A stretch of DNA of 5,919 nucleotides from contig JBJEQH010000229.1 in assembly GCA_051881655.1 (NCBI GenBank), positions 1 through 5,919 of the forward strand. Direction: 5' to 3'. Shown here piece after piece: positions 1 through 5,739 of this stretch. The number at the start of each line of letters is the position of its first letter. Within the stretch, counting starts at the first letter, position 1. The translations under genes were made by a program, and so were the position numbers. The notes under the pieces were generated by a model. The model made no database searches. It was not told the DNA's origin and saw nothing but the letters and a program-made list of their open reading frames with translations. Source of the DNA: Heritagella sp051881655 (GTDB lineage Bacteria; Bacillota; Clostridia; Oscillospirales; Acutalibacteraceae).

Positions 1-342
1 TGCCATGTCTGTGTGGAGAGCGGGCGGATCGAGGGGGTGTTCACCCTGATTTTCGGGGAGGAGCCCACCTACCGGGTGATCGAACAGGGGGCCTGGCCGG
101 ATGAAAAGCCCTATGCCACCCTGCACCGCATGGCCAGCAGCGGGCGGGTGCCGCGGGTATCGGATGCGTGCTTTTCCTATGCCAAGGCCCGCTTTGCCCG
201 GCTGCGGGTGGATACCCACCGGGACAACGGCCCCATGCGGCGCGCCATCGAGCGAAACGGCTTTGTGTACTGCGGGGTGATCCATGTGCAGGACGGGTCC
301 GCCCGGCTTGCCTATCAGTTTACGGGAAAAGAGGAGGAATGA
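1..342 (+). CDS. GNAT family N-acetyltransferase, C-terminal part (5' end outside window)
   Basis: The frame is open from the first base of the window to the TGA at 340-342, so 113 residues are visible and the true start lies upstream. A GTG at 13 is in frame but has no ribosome binding site, and the reading frame continues before it (CHVC-VESGR). The segment LRVDTHRDNGPMRRAIERNG followed by FVYCGVI is typical of the late GNAT fold: the 'R-DTH-DN-M' stretch lies near the acetyl-CoA binding region and is followed by the 'ek-GF--cG' strand. GNAT proteins transfer an acetyl group from acetyl-CoA to an amine, and the substrate cannot be read from this part. The stop lies 2 bases before the next gene's start, so the two are almost certainly co-transcribed. 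The family call is good; the specific function is unknown. Confidence 0.85.
   Translation, partial: CHVCVESGRIEGVFTLIFGEEPTYRVIEQGAWPDEKPYATLHRMASSGRVPRVSDACFSYAKARFARLRVDTHRDNGPMRRAIERNGFVYCGVIHVQDGSARLAYQFTGKEEE
332..337 (+). promoter_or_regulatory. Ribosome binding site AGGAGG that selects the ArsC/Spx-like start
   Basis: AGGAGG lies 7 bases before the ATG at 345 but only 1 base before the in-frame ATG at 339, so 345 is the better start. The site lies inside the last codons of the acetyltransferase gene, which fits translational coupling. Confidence 0.75.
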
Positions 343-344
343 CC

Positions 345-701
345 ATGATTTGTCTGATCGGATATGAGAAGTGCTCCACCTGCCAAAAGGCGCGGGCCTG
401 GCTGAAAAGCCAGGGGATTGCCTATACGTTCCGCCCCATCCGGGAGCAGCCCCCCACGAGGGAGGAGCTGCTTGTCTGGCGGGAAAAAAGCGGCCTGCCG
501 CTGACCCGGTTTTTTAATACCAGCGGGGGTTCGTACCGGGCGCTGGGGCTGAAGGATACGCTGAAAAACAAAACGGAGGACGAGCAGCTCGCTCTGCTGA
601 GCGCGGACGGTATGCTGGTCAAGCGGCCGCTGCTGGTGGCACAGGACTGCGTGCTGGTCGGCTTTCGGGAAGAAGAGTGGAACCGGGCGCTGTCCCGGTG
701 A
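345..701 (+). CDS. ArsC/Spx-family thioredoxin-fold protein (arsenate reductase-like)
   Basis: This 118-residue protein has the usual length of the ArsC-related/Spx/MgsR family. It opens with a thioredoxin-fold strand and the redox motif C10-S-T-C13 (YEKCSTCQKARAWL). It then shows the family's RFFNTSG stretch near 55-61 and the conserved K93-R94-P95-L-L segment; the equivalent Arg binds the anion in ArsC and matters for function in Spx. The C-terminal GFREEEW also fits the family. Members are either small thiol reductases (arsenate reductase-like) or, for Spx and MgsR, regulators that bind RNA polymerase. Sequence alone does not decide between these, and there are no ars genes nearby. The start at 345 was chosen for its 7-base spacing to AGGAGG. 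It sits between the GNAT gene (2-base gap) and the M42 peptidase (about 11-14 base gap). Confidence 0.88.
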   Translation: MICLIGYEKCSTCQKARAWLKSQGIAYTFRPIREQPPTREELLVWREKSGLPLTRFFNTSGGSYRALGLKDTLKNKTEDEQLALLSADGMLVKRPLLVAQDCVLVGFREEEWNRALSR

Positions 702-702
702 C

Positions 703-708
703 AGGAGG
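703..708 (+). promoter_or_regulatory. Ribosome binding site AGGAGG for the M42 peptidase
   Basis: AGGAGG follows directly on the previous gene's TGA (699-701). It is 7 bases before the ATG at 716 and 4 bases before the ATG at 713. The 7-base spacing matches the other genes here, so 716 is preferred. An upstream in-frame GTG at 677 has no such site. Confidence 0.75.
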
Positions 709-715
709 GAAAATG

Positions 716-1732
716 ATGGACGGGATGATGGAAATTCTGCGGGAGCTGCTGGCCATCGACAGCCCCACCGGGTATACCCGGCGGGCCGCCGGATGGGTCA
801 AGGAGAAGCTGGAGAGCTGGGGCTTTGCCCCGCAGATGACGAACAAGGGGTGCCTGTGCTGCTGCCTGGGCGGAGAGGGGGATCCGGTGATTGTATCGGC
901 CCATCTGGATACCCTGGGTGGCATGGTGGCCGAGATCAAGGAGAATGGGCGGCTGCGCATCACCAACCTGGGCGGGCTGAACGCCCACAACTGCGAGTGT
1001 GAAAACTGCCGCATTTACACCCGCGGCGGCGCGGTGTACGAGGGCACGCTGCAGATGAACGACCCCTCGATCCATGTAAACGGCGACTATCACACGCAGG
1101 AGCGCTCGTTCGACACCATGGAGGTGGTGATTGACGAGCCGGTGAAGAACCGGGAGGAGACGAAAGCGCTGGGGATTGAGACCGGGGATGTGGTGTGCTT
1201 TGACCCGCGCACCCGCTTTACGGAGAGCGGATACATCAAAAGCCGGTTCCTGGACGACAAGCTGTCGGTGGCTATTCTGCTTTCGCTGGCCCATCGCGTG
1301 GCAGAGGGAGAAGTCACCCTGCGCCGCCGGGTGTACCTGTTCATCACCGTGTATGAGGAGGTGGGCCACGGCGCCAGCGGCGCCCTGCCGGCCGGGGCCC
1401 GGGAGATTTTGAGCGTCGATATGGGCTGCGTGGGGCAGGGCCTTGCCTGTGACGAGCGGATGGTCAGCATCTGCGTGAAGGACAGCCGCGGCCCCTACGA
1501 TTATCAGGTGACGGGCGAGCTGATCCGCTGTGCCCGGGAGAACGGAATCGCCTATGCGGCGGATGTGTACCCGCACTACGGCTCGGATGCCGACGCCGCG
1601 CTGGCGGCCGGGTACGACCTGCGCCATGGGCTGATCGGGGCGGGGGTGTACGCCTCCCACGGATATGAGCGCGCCCACCGGGACGGCGCCGAAAATACCC
1701 TGAGGCTTCTGTGTGCGTATCTGGGGGCATAA
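716..1732 (+). CDS. M42 family metallopeptidase (glutamyl aminopeptidase/TET-like)
   Basis: This 338-residue protein has the typical M42 length. The full set of dinuclear-metal residues is visible: H63 and D65 in AHLDTLG, the bridging Asp in SRFLDDK (D180/D181), the catalytic and ligand pair E214-E215 in YEEVGHGAS, D235 in SVDMG, and H315 in ASHGYER. The N-terminal IDSPTGYT and the PHYGSDADAAL segment are also family hallmarks. M42 enzymes are cytoplasmic aminopeptidases, often large tetrahedral complexes, that trim peptides. This one carries unusual Cys clusters at C46-x-C48-C49-C50 and C93-x-C95-x2-C98. The start could also be the adjacent ATG at 713, one residue longer. It is the last gene of the operon and is followed within 3 bases by a terminator. 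Substrate preference is not predictable. Confidence 0.93.
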   Translation: MDGMMEILRELLAIDSPTGYTRRAAGWVKEKLESWGFAPQMTNKGCLCCCLGGEGDPVIVSAHLDTLGGMVAEIKENGRLRITNLGGLNAHNCECENCRIYTRGGAVYEGTLQMNDPSIHVNGDYHTQERSFDTMEVVIDEPVKNREETKALGIETGDVVCFDPRTRFTESGYIKSRFLDDKLSVAILLSLAHRVAEGEVTLRRRVYLFITVYEEVGHGASGALPAGAREILSVDMGCVGQGLACDERMVSICVKDSRGPYDYQVTGELIRCARENGIAYAADVYPHYGSDADAALAAGYDLRHGLIGAGVYASHGYERAHRDGAENTLRLLCAYLGA

Positions 1733-1734
1733 GG

Positions 1735-1774
1735 AAACCGGGGCCCGCTTTTTGTAAAGCGGGCCCCGGTTTTT
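1735..1774 (+). terminator. Rho-independent terminator of the GNAT-ArsC-M42 operon
   Basis: A perfect 16 bp inverted repeat (1735-1750 with 1757-1772; AAACCGGGGCCCGCTT in the left arm) has a TTTGTA loop. It can extend to 17 bp with a TTGT loop and is followed by a T run. It lies between two convergent genes. On the minus strand the A-tract of the left arm supplies only three U, so stopping of the HD gene from the other side is possible but weaker. Confidence 0.93.
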
Positions 1775-1783
1775 GCTTCTTCT

Positions 1784-2446
1784 TTACAGCATACGGGTTT
1801 CGTTGATGACCAGCTCGAACGTCAGCCCCAAAAAGGCGGCGGCGCTGCGGCACAGCGTCATGCGCTGGAGGAAGATCTCGAAATAGTCCATCACCGCGCA
1901 GATGCCGGTGTCGATGCGGATGGAGAGGGTCACGATCTTTTCCTCCGGGTCCACCAGCAGGCGCGAGCTCTCGGCCGCGAAGTTCACCCGGTCGTGAATG
2001 TCAAAGTCATCCCGGCTGCGGGTCGAACGCACCCGGCTGCGGCGCACATCGCTCTTGTCCGCCAGGATCAGCGCCGCGGACAGGGGCGTGACGGCGGCGG
2101 CCGTGCCCTCGTCGTGGTTGCCGATGGCGGTCATGATGGCCGTGGCCTCGTGCACGTCCATTCCGGCGCGCAGCAGGATGGGATACGCCAGCAGGGCGCC
2201 CGACAGCGCATGGTTGCAGCGGTTGACCGCGTTGCCGATATCGTGGATAAAGCCCGCAATGCGCCCCAGCTCGCAGGTGCGCCCGTCATACCCCAGGGCG
2301 GCCAGAATGTCGCCGGTGCCCTTGGCCGCCATCCCGGCGTGGCCGTACCCGTGGTCGGTAAAGCCGATGACCCCCAGCGCCTGATCCCCGGCCTCGATCA
2401 GGGCGCGGATTTCCTCGTTGTGGCGGATCTGATCAAACGTAACCAT
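1784..2446 (-). CDS. HD-domain metal-dependent phosphohydrolase
   Basis: The start codon is the ATG at 2446-2444, read leftwards, giving 220 residues. A purine-rich site (GAGGGAGAG) precedes it on the minus strand. The frame stays open further upstream, but that part overlaps the divergent gene and its promoter and is not expected to be coding. HD-superfamily metal ligands are visible in order: H32/H35 (TDHGYGH), H68-D69 (GFIHDIG), H79, H111 (IGNHDEG) and D130 (LILADKSD). The protein ends in a small C-terminal domain rich in hydrophobic residues. HD proteins hydrolyse phosphomonoester or phosphodiester bonds of nucleotides or similar metabolites. This Firmicute subfamily is common, but I know of no established substrate. 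It is monocistronic, convergent with the M42 operon (51-base gap holding the terminator) and divergent from the DUF134 regulator. Confidence 0.9.
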   Translation of the reverse strand: MVTFDQIRHNEEIRALIEAGDQALGVIGFTDHGYGHAGMAAKGTGDILAALGYDGRTCELGRIAGFIHDIGNAVNRCNHALSGALLAYPILLRAGMDVHEATAIMTAIGNHDEGTAAAVTPLSAALILADKSDVRRSRVRSTRSRDDFDIHDRVNFAAESSRLLVDPEEKIVTLSIRIDTGICAVMDYFEIFLQRMTLCRSAAAFLGLTFELVINETRML

Positions 2447-2477
2447 TCCATTCTCTCCCTCTTTGTGTTCTTTTTTT

Positions 2478-2506
2478 ACTATACCGCATGGCTCTCCGCC
2501 GTGCAA
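2478..2506 (-). promoter_or_regulatory. SigA-type promoter of the HD-domain gene
   Basis: On the minus strand the -35 box is TTGCAC (2506-2501) and the -10 box is TATAGT (2483-2478), separated by exactly 17 bases. The -10 box lies about 31 bases before the start codon at 2446. A short inverted repeat ACCGG-CGA-CCGGT (2506-2518) abuts the -35 box. Confidence 0.8.
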
Positions 2507-2571
2507 CCGGCGACCGGTAAAGTTCATGTAAAATTTCCAGAAAAAAGCAGATGAAAACACGGGGTGAATAA

Positions 2572-2600
2572 TTGACATATGTTCATAACAATGGTACAAT
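2572..2600 (+). promoter_or_regulatory. Near-consensus extended -10 SigA promoter of the DUF134/siroheme-reductase unit
   Basis: The -35 box is a perfect TTGACA (2572-2577). The -10 box is TACAAT (2595-2600) with a 17-base spacer and a TG at 2592-2593, one base before the -10, which is an extended -10 element. An AT-rich, A-tracted stretch upstream (about 2526-2558) could act as an UP element. The predicted transcript starts near 2607, giving a leader of about 25 bases. The spacer contains the palindromes ACATATGT (2575-2582) and TATG-TT-CATA (2578-2587). These are placed where a bound repressor would block RNA polymerase. No other strong promoter is visible before the large oxidoreductase gene. 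Confidence 0.88.
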
Positions 2601-2618
2601 GACCGCAGATTACAAAAA

Positions 2619-2624
2619 AGGAGG
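2619..2624 (+). promoter_or_regulatory. Ribosome binding site AGGAGG of the DUF134 gene
   Basis: AGGAGG lies 7 bases before the ATG at 2632. It fixes that start rather than an in-frame upstream codon, which would fall inside the promoter. Confidence 0.85.
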
Positions 2625-2631
2625 GATCTGC

Positions 2632-2988
2632 ATGGGAAGGCCCCGGAAATGCCGGTGTATCTGTTCCAAACCCCGGGTGACCCGTTTTCTGCCCGAAAAC
2701 GGCGGGCAGGGGTGCGCCGTGATCGGCTATGACGAATACGAAGTGATGCGCCTTCTCGATTTTGAGCACTACAGCCAGGAGCAGTGTGCCCGGAAAATGC
2801 AGGTTTCCCGCCCGACGGTGACGCGCATGTACGAGCACGCCCGGCACCAGATTGCCGACGCACTGGTCAACGGGCGCGAGCTGGTGATCCGCGGGGGCGA
2901 CGTGCTGGTGTGCGCGCACCCCAAGCCCGAGTGTGCGGGGGTGATCCACTGCTGCCACCGGGAAAAGACACAGAATGGGGAGGAGTAA
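2632..2988 (+). CDS. UPF0251/DUF134 helix-turn-helix regulator, Cys-rich
   Basis: This 118-residue protein begins with the MGRPRKCR-C signature of the UPF0251/DUF134 family (usually 90-150 residues). It continues with the conserved YDEYEVMRLLDFE and a sigma-70 region-4-like helix-turn-helix at about 47-78 (YSQEQCARKMQVSRPTVTRM). It ends with the family's ADALVNGRELVIRGGD. Cysteines cluster at both ends: C7-x-C9-x-C11 at the N-terminus, and C94, C101 and C107-C108 with H96, H106 and H109 at the C-terminus. This suggests binding of a metal or Fe-S cluster, or thiol sensing, though that is inference. It is the first gene of a two-gene unit, 45 bases before the FAD/rhodanese/siroheme oxidoreductase and with no terminator visible between. 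A local role controlling that enzyme, and itself through the palindromic promoter, is plausible but unproven. Confidence 0.88.
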   Translation: MGRPRKCRCICSKPRVTRFLPENGGQGCAVIGYDEYEVMRLLDFEHYSQEQCARKMQVSRPTVTRMYEHARHQIADALVNGRELVIRGGDVLVCAHPKPECAGVIHCCHREKTQNGEE

Positions 2989-3033
2989 CCGCCTCCTGAA
3001 CAAAAATGTATAACACAGAAGGAGAGTGGAACC

Positions 3034-5616
3034 ATGAGAGTTTTGATAATCGGCGGCGTGGCGGCCGGAACCAAAACCGCCGCCAAGGTCAAGCGCCTTG
3101 CGCGGGATGCCGAGGTGACCATCCTGACCCGCGACCGGGAGATTTCCTATGCCGGGTGCGGGCTGCCCTATTATGTGGGCGGCCTGATCGAGGAGAGAAG
3201 CGAATTGGTGGTCAATACCCCGCAGATGTATGCAGCCCTGACCGGGGTGCAGGTGTACACCGGGCAGGAGTGCACCCGCGTGCTGCCCGACCGGCACTGT
3301 GTGCTGGCCCGCGACACGGTGACCGGCGAGGAGAAGAGCTATGAGTACGACCGGCTGGTGCTGGCCGTGGGCGCTTCGGCGGTGGTGCCGCCGGTGCCCG
3401 GAGCGGACCTCCCCGGGGTATTCACCATGCGCACCCCGCAGGATGCCGAGCGGATCCGCGATTGGGTAAAGGAACACGCCGTGCGCCGCGCCGTTGTGGT
3501 GGGCGGCAGCTTTATCGGACTGGAGGCGGCCGAGAACCTGCAGACGCTGGGCCTCTCGGTGACCATTGTGGAGATGGCGCCCCAGCTGCTGCCCAATATT
3601 CTGGACCGCGAGATGGCCGATTACACCAAGCGCCAGCTGGTAAAGAGCGGCATCCGCGTGATGACCGGCACCACCCTGACCGCCCTGTCCGGCGAGGGGA
3701 GCGTGCAGGCGGCCCGCACTTCCGCCGGGGACGTACCCTGCGGGATTGTAATCGCGGCGGCGGGCATCCGTCCCAACACGGCGTTTTTGGAGGACACGGG
3801 CCTTGCCATGGTGAAGGGCGCTGTCTGCGTGGATGAAAACCTGCAGACCAGCCTGCCCGATATCTATGCCGCGGGCGACTGTGCGCTGGTGAAGAACCGG
3901 CTGACCGGGGCGCCCCAGTGGTCGCCCATGGGCTCGTCCGCCAACCTGGAGGGCCGCACCCTGGCCCAGGGCCTGACGGGAAGAAAAGCGGCGTACCCCG
4001 GCGTGCTGGGGACCGGCGTGGTGAAAATGCCCGGCCTGTCCGCAGGGCGCACCGGCCTGACCGAAGAGCAGGCCAGAGCGGCCGGCTTTGACGTGGAAAC
4101 GGTGGTTGCCGTGACCGACGACAAGGCCCACTACTACCCCGATTCCGCTTTCTTTGTGACCAAGCTGATCGCCGAGAAGAGCAGCCACCGGCTGCTGGGC
4201 ATGCAGGTGCTGGGGCCCGGCGCGGTGGACAAGATGGTGGATATCGCCGTGACGGGGCTGAACATGGGCGCCGTGCTGGAGGACTATGACAACGGGGATT
4301 ATGCCTATGCCCCGCCGTTCTCCACGGCCATCCATCCGTTCGTACAGGCCGTATATATTCTGGAAAATAAACTTTCCGGCGATTTTGTCAGCCTGACGCC
4401 CGCCGAATACGCGGCCGGAAAAGCGGACAAGTACCGGGTGATCGACCTGAGCCACGAGCAGGCGATCCGCGGCGCCCTCGCGGTGGAGCTGACGGAAGTG
4501 AACGGCCCGCTGGAGGGCGTGGAAAAGGACGAAAAGCTGCTGCTGGTGTGCAACCGCGGCAAGCGCGCCTATTTCATGCAGAACCGGCTGCGCCATTACG
4601 GCTATACCCAGACCCTCGTGCTGGAGGGCGGCACCTTCTTTAACGAGGTGCGGGTGAAGAACGTGCAGGCCTCCGTTTCGCCCGAGGAGATCACCCGGGT
4701 AAAGGCACTGGGCTTTCTGCACGACAAGAATACGCCCGACCGCTTTAACGGCCGCGTGATCACCCGCAACGGCAAGATCACCGCCCAGGAAGCCCGCGCC
4801 ATCGCCGAGGCCGCCGAGCGGTTCGGCAGCGGGGCGGTCACCATGACCTCGCGCCTGACCATGGAGATCCAGGGGGTGCCCTTTGAGAACATCGAGCCCC
4901 TGCGCGAATTTTTGATGCAGGCCGGGCTGGAGACCGGCGGCACCGGTTCCAAGGTGCGCCCGGTGGTCTCCTGCAAGGGTACCACCTGCCAGTACGGCCT
5001 GATCGACACCTTCGCCCTGTCGGAGGAGATCCACGAGCGGTTCTTCCACGGGTACAGCGGCGTCAAGCTCCCCCACAAGTTCAAAATCGCCGTGGGCGGC
5101 TGCCCGAACAACTGCGTAAAGCCCGATCTGAACGACCTGGGCATTATCGGCCAGCGGGTACCGCAGATCGACTATGACAAGTGCCGCGGGTGCAAAGTGT
5201 GCCAGGTGGAGAAGAACTGTCCCATTCAGGTGGCCAGCGTACAGGACGGCAAAATCGTCGTGGACGACAGCCAGTGCAACCACTGCGGCCGCTGCATGAA
5301 CAAGTGCCCGTTCGGCGCCTTTACCGACAGCGTGACCGGATACCGCGTGTATATCGGCGGGCGCTGGGGCAAGCGCGTGGCCCAGGGCCGGTACCTCGAC
5401 AAGGTGTTCACCGACCGGGACGAGGTGCTGAATGTGGTGGAAAAAGCCATCCTGCTGTTCCGCGAGCAGGGCATCACCGGCGAGCGGTTCGCCGATACGG
5501 TGGCCCGGCTGGGCTTTGAGAATGTGCAGGAGCAGCTGCTGAGCGACGATCTGCTGTCGCGCAAGCAGGAGAACCTCACCGCGCAGAAGCATCTGAAGGG
5601 CGGCGCCACCTGCTGA
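3034..5616 (+). CDS. CoADR-type FAD oxidoreductase / rhodanese / siroheme sulfite-nitrite reductase / 2x[4Fe-4S] fusion
   Basis: This 860-residue protein starts at the ATG 9 bases after AAGGAG (3019-3024). Residues 1-445 are a pyridine-nucleotide-disulfide oxidoreductase of the CoA-disulfide/persulfide reductase type. Visible there are an FAD site (IIGGVAAGTKTA), redox C42 in SYAGCGLPYYVGG, an NAD(P) site (VVVGGSFIGLEAAE, 154-167), a second FAD motif (DIYAAGDCA, 276-284) and the dimer-domain signature YAYAPPFSTAIHPF. Residues about 466-540 are a short rhodanese with loop C506-NRGKR. Residues about 570-705 are a siroheme reductase half-domain pair with candidate cluster ligands C647-x4-C652 and C690-x3-C694. 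Residues 717-758 hold two ferredoxin motifs, and YIGGRWGKR (773-781) resembles the reductase C-terminus. It is probably a cytoplasmic NAD(P)H-dependent reducer of sulfane sulfur, sulfite or nitrite to sulfide or ammonia. Sulfur is favoured because of the rhodanese and CoADR parts. The exact substrate is inferred. Confidence 0.92.
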   Translation: MRVLIIGGVAAGTKTAAKVKRLARDAEVTILTRDREISYAGCGLPYYVGGLIEERSELVVNTPQMYAALTGVQVYTGQECTRVLPDRHCVLARDTVTGEEKSYEYDRLVLAVGASAVVPPVPGADLPGVFTMRTPQDAERIRDWVKEHAVRRAVVVGGSFIGLEAAENLQTLGLSVTIVEMAPQLLPNILDREMADYTKRQLVKSGIRVMTGTTLTALSGEGSVQAARTSAGDVPCGIVIAAAGIRPNTAFLEDTGLAMVKGAVCVDENLQTSLPDIYAAGDCALVKNRLTGAPQWSPMGSSANLEGRTLAQGLTGRKAAYPGVLGTGVVKMPGLSAGRTGLTEEQARAAGFDVETVVAVTDDKAHYYPDSAFFVTKLIAEKSSHRLLGMQVLGPGAVDKMVDIAVTGLNMGAVLEDYDNGDYAYAPPFSTAIHPFVQAVYILENKLSGDFVSLTPAEYAAGKADKYRVIDLSHEQAIRGALAVELTEVNGPLEGVEKDEKLLLVCNRGKRAYFMQNRLRHYGYTQTLVLEGGTFFNEVRVKNVQASVSPEEITRVKALGFLHDKNTPDRFNGRVITRNGKITAQEARAIAEAAERFGSGAVTMTSRLTMEIQGVPFENIEPLREFLMQAGLETGGTGSKVRPVVSCKGTTCQYGLIDTFALSEEIHERFFHGYSGVKLPHKFKIAVGGCPNNCVKPDLNDLGIIGQRVPQIDYDKCRGCKVCQVEKNCPIQVASVQDGKIVVDDSQCNHCGRCMNKCPFGAFTDSVTGYRVYIGGRWGKRVAQGRYLDKVFTDRDEVLNVVEKAILLFREQGITGERFADTVARLGFENVQEQLLSDDLLSRKQENLTAQKHLKGGATC

Positions 5617-5646
5617 TTTCCGGCAAAAAAGAAAAAACGGCAGAAG

Positions 5647-5672
5647 AAAAGCGGCCGGGGGATTTTCCCCGG
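5647..5672 (+). terminator. Partial, apparently interrupted terminator hairpin of the siroheme-reductase gene
   Basis: CCGGGG (5655-5660) pairs with CCCCGG (5667-5672) around a GATTTT loop. The left arm continues outward as AAAAGCGG (5647-5654), which would need CCGCTTTT on the right. The sequence after 5672 is instead GTTAATAAGG, with no T run. As it stands this is a 6 bp hairpin without a U-tract. Its shape suggests half of a longer terminator like the one at 1735-1774. Confidence 0.55.
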
Positions 5673-5700
5673 GTTAATAAGGAAGTATTTTAGAAATGGT

Positions 5701-5739
5701 GGTGTAACCTCAGTAATATGGGGTTACACCTTTTCTTTT
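5701..5739 (+). terminator. Rho-independent terminator between the siroheme-reductase gene and the recombinase 3' end
   Basis: GGTGTAACC (5701-5709) pairs perfectly over 9 bp with GGTTACACC (5722-5730). The loop is 12 bases and the tail is TTTTCTTTT (5731-5739). The U-tract is on the plus strand, so it stops transcription coming from the host gene. The tail overlaps the recombinase stop codon (5740-5738, minus strand). In the minus direction the hairpin is followed by ACCATTTC, so it would act only weakly for the recombinase. Confidence 0.85.

Noticed and set aside
677..715. GTG at 677 as the start of the M42 peptidase
   Set aside because: It has no ribosome binding site and lies within the previous gene. 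AGGAGG at 703-708 clearly serves the ATG at 713/716.
422..1678. A 418-codon minus-strand open frame opposite the ArsC-like and M42 genes
   Set aside because: It has no family motifs and no ribosome binding site, and it fully overlaps two well-supported plus-strand genes. GC-rich codon use explains the lack of stops.
2447..2863. Upstream extension of the HD gene frame
   Set aside because: It covers the promoter of the HD gene itself and the start of the divergent DUF134 gene. The ATG at 2446 has a ribosome binding site and matches the usual family start.
2981..2997. AGGAG...CTCCT hairpin between the DUF134 and fusion reductase genes as a terminator
   Set aside because: It has only 5 bp and no U-tract, so it is too weak to separate the two genes.
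3009..3014. TATAAC preceded by TG as a separate promoter for the fusion reductase
   Set aside because: There is no -35-like box 17 bases upstream, and the transcript would start inside the ribosome binding site. Co-transcription from the promoter at 2572 is simpler.
2524..5592. A 1022-codon open frame on the minus strand across the regulator and the fusion reductase
   Set aside because: It is a shadow of the GC-rich plus-strand genes. Its translation is His/Ala/Gly/Leu-rich low-complexity sequence with no recognisable domain, and it runs through a strong promoter, whereas the plus strand carries clear conserved motifs.
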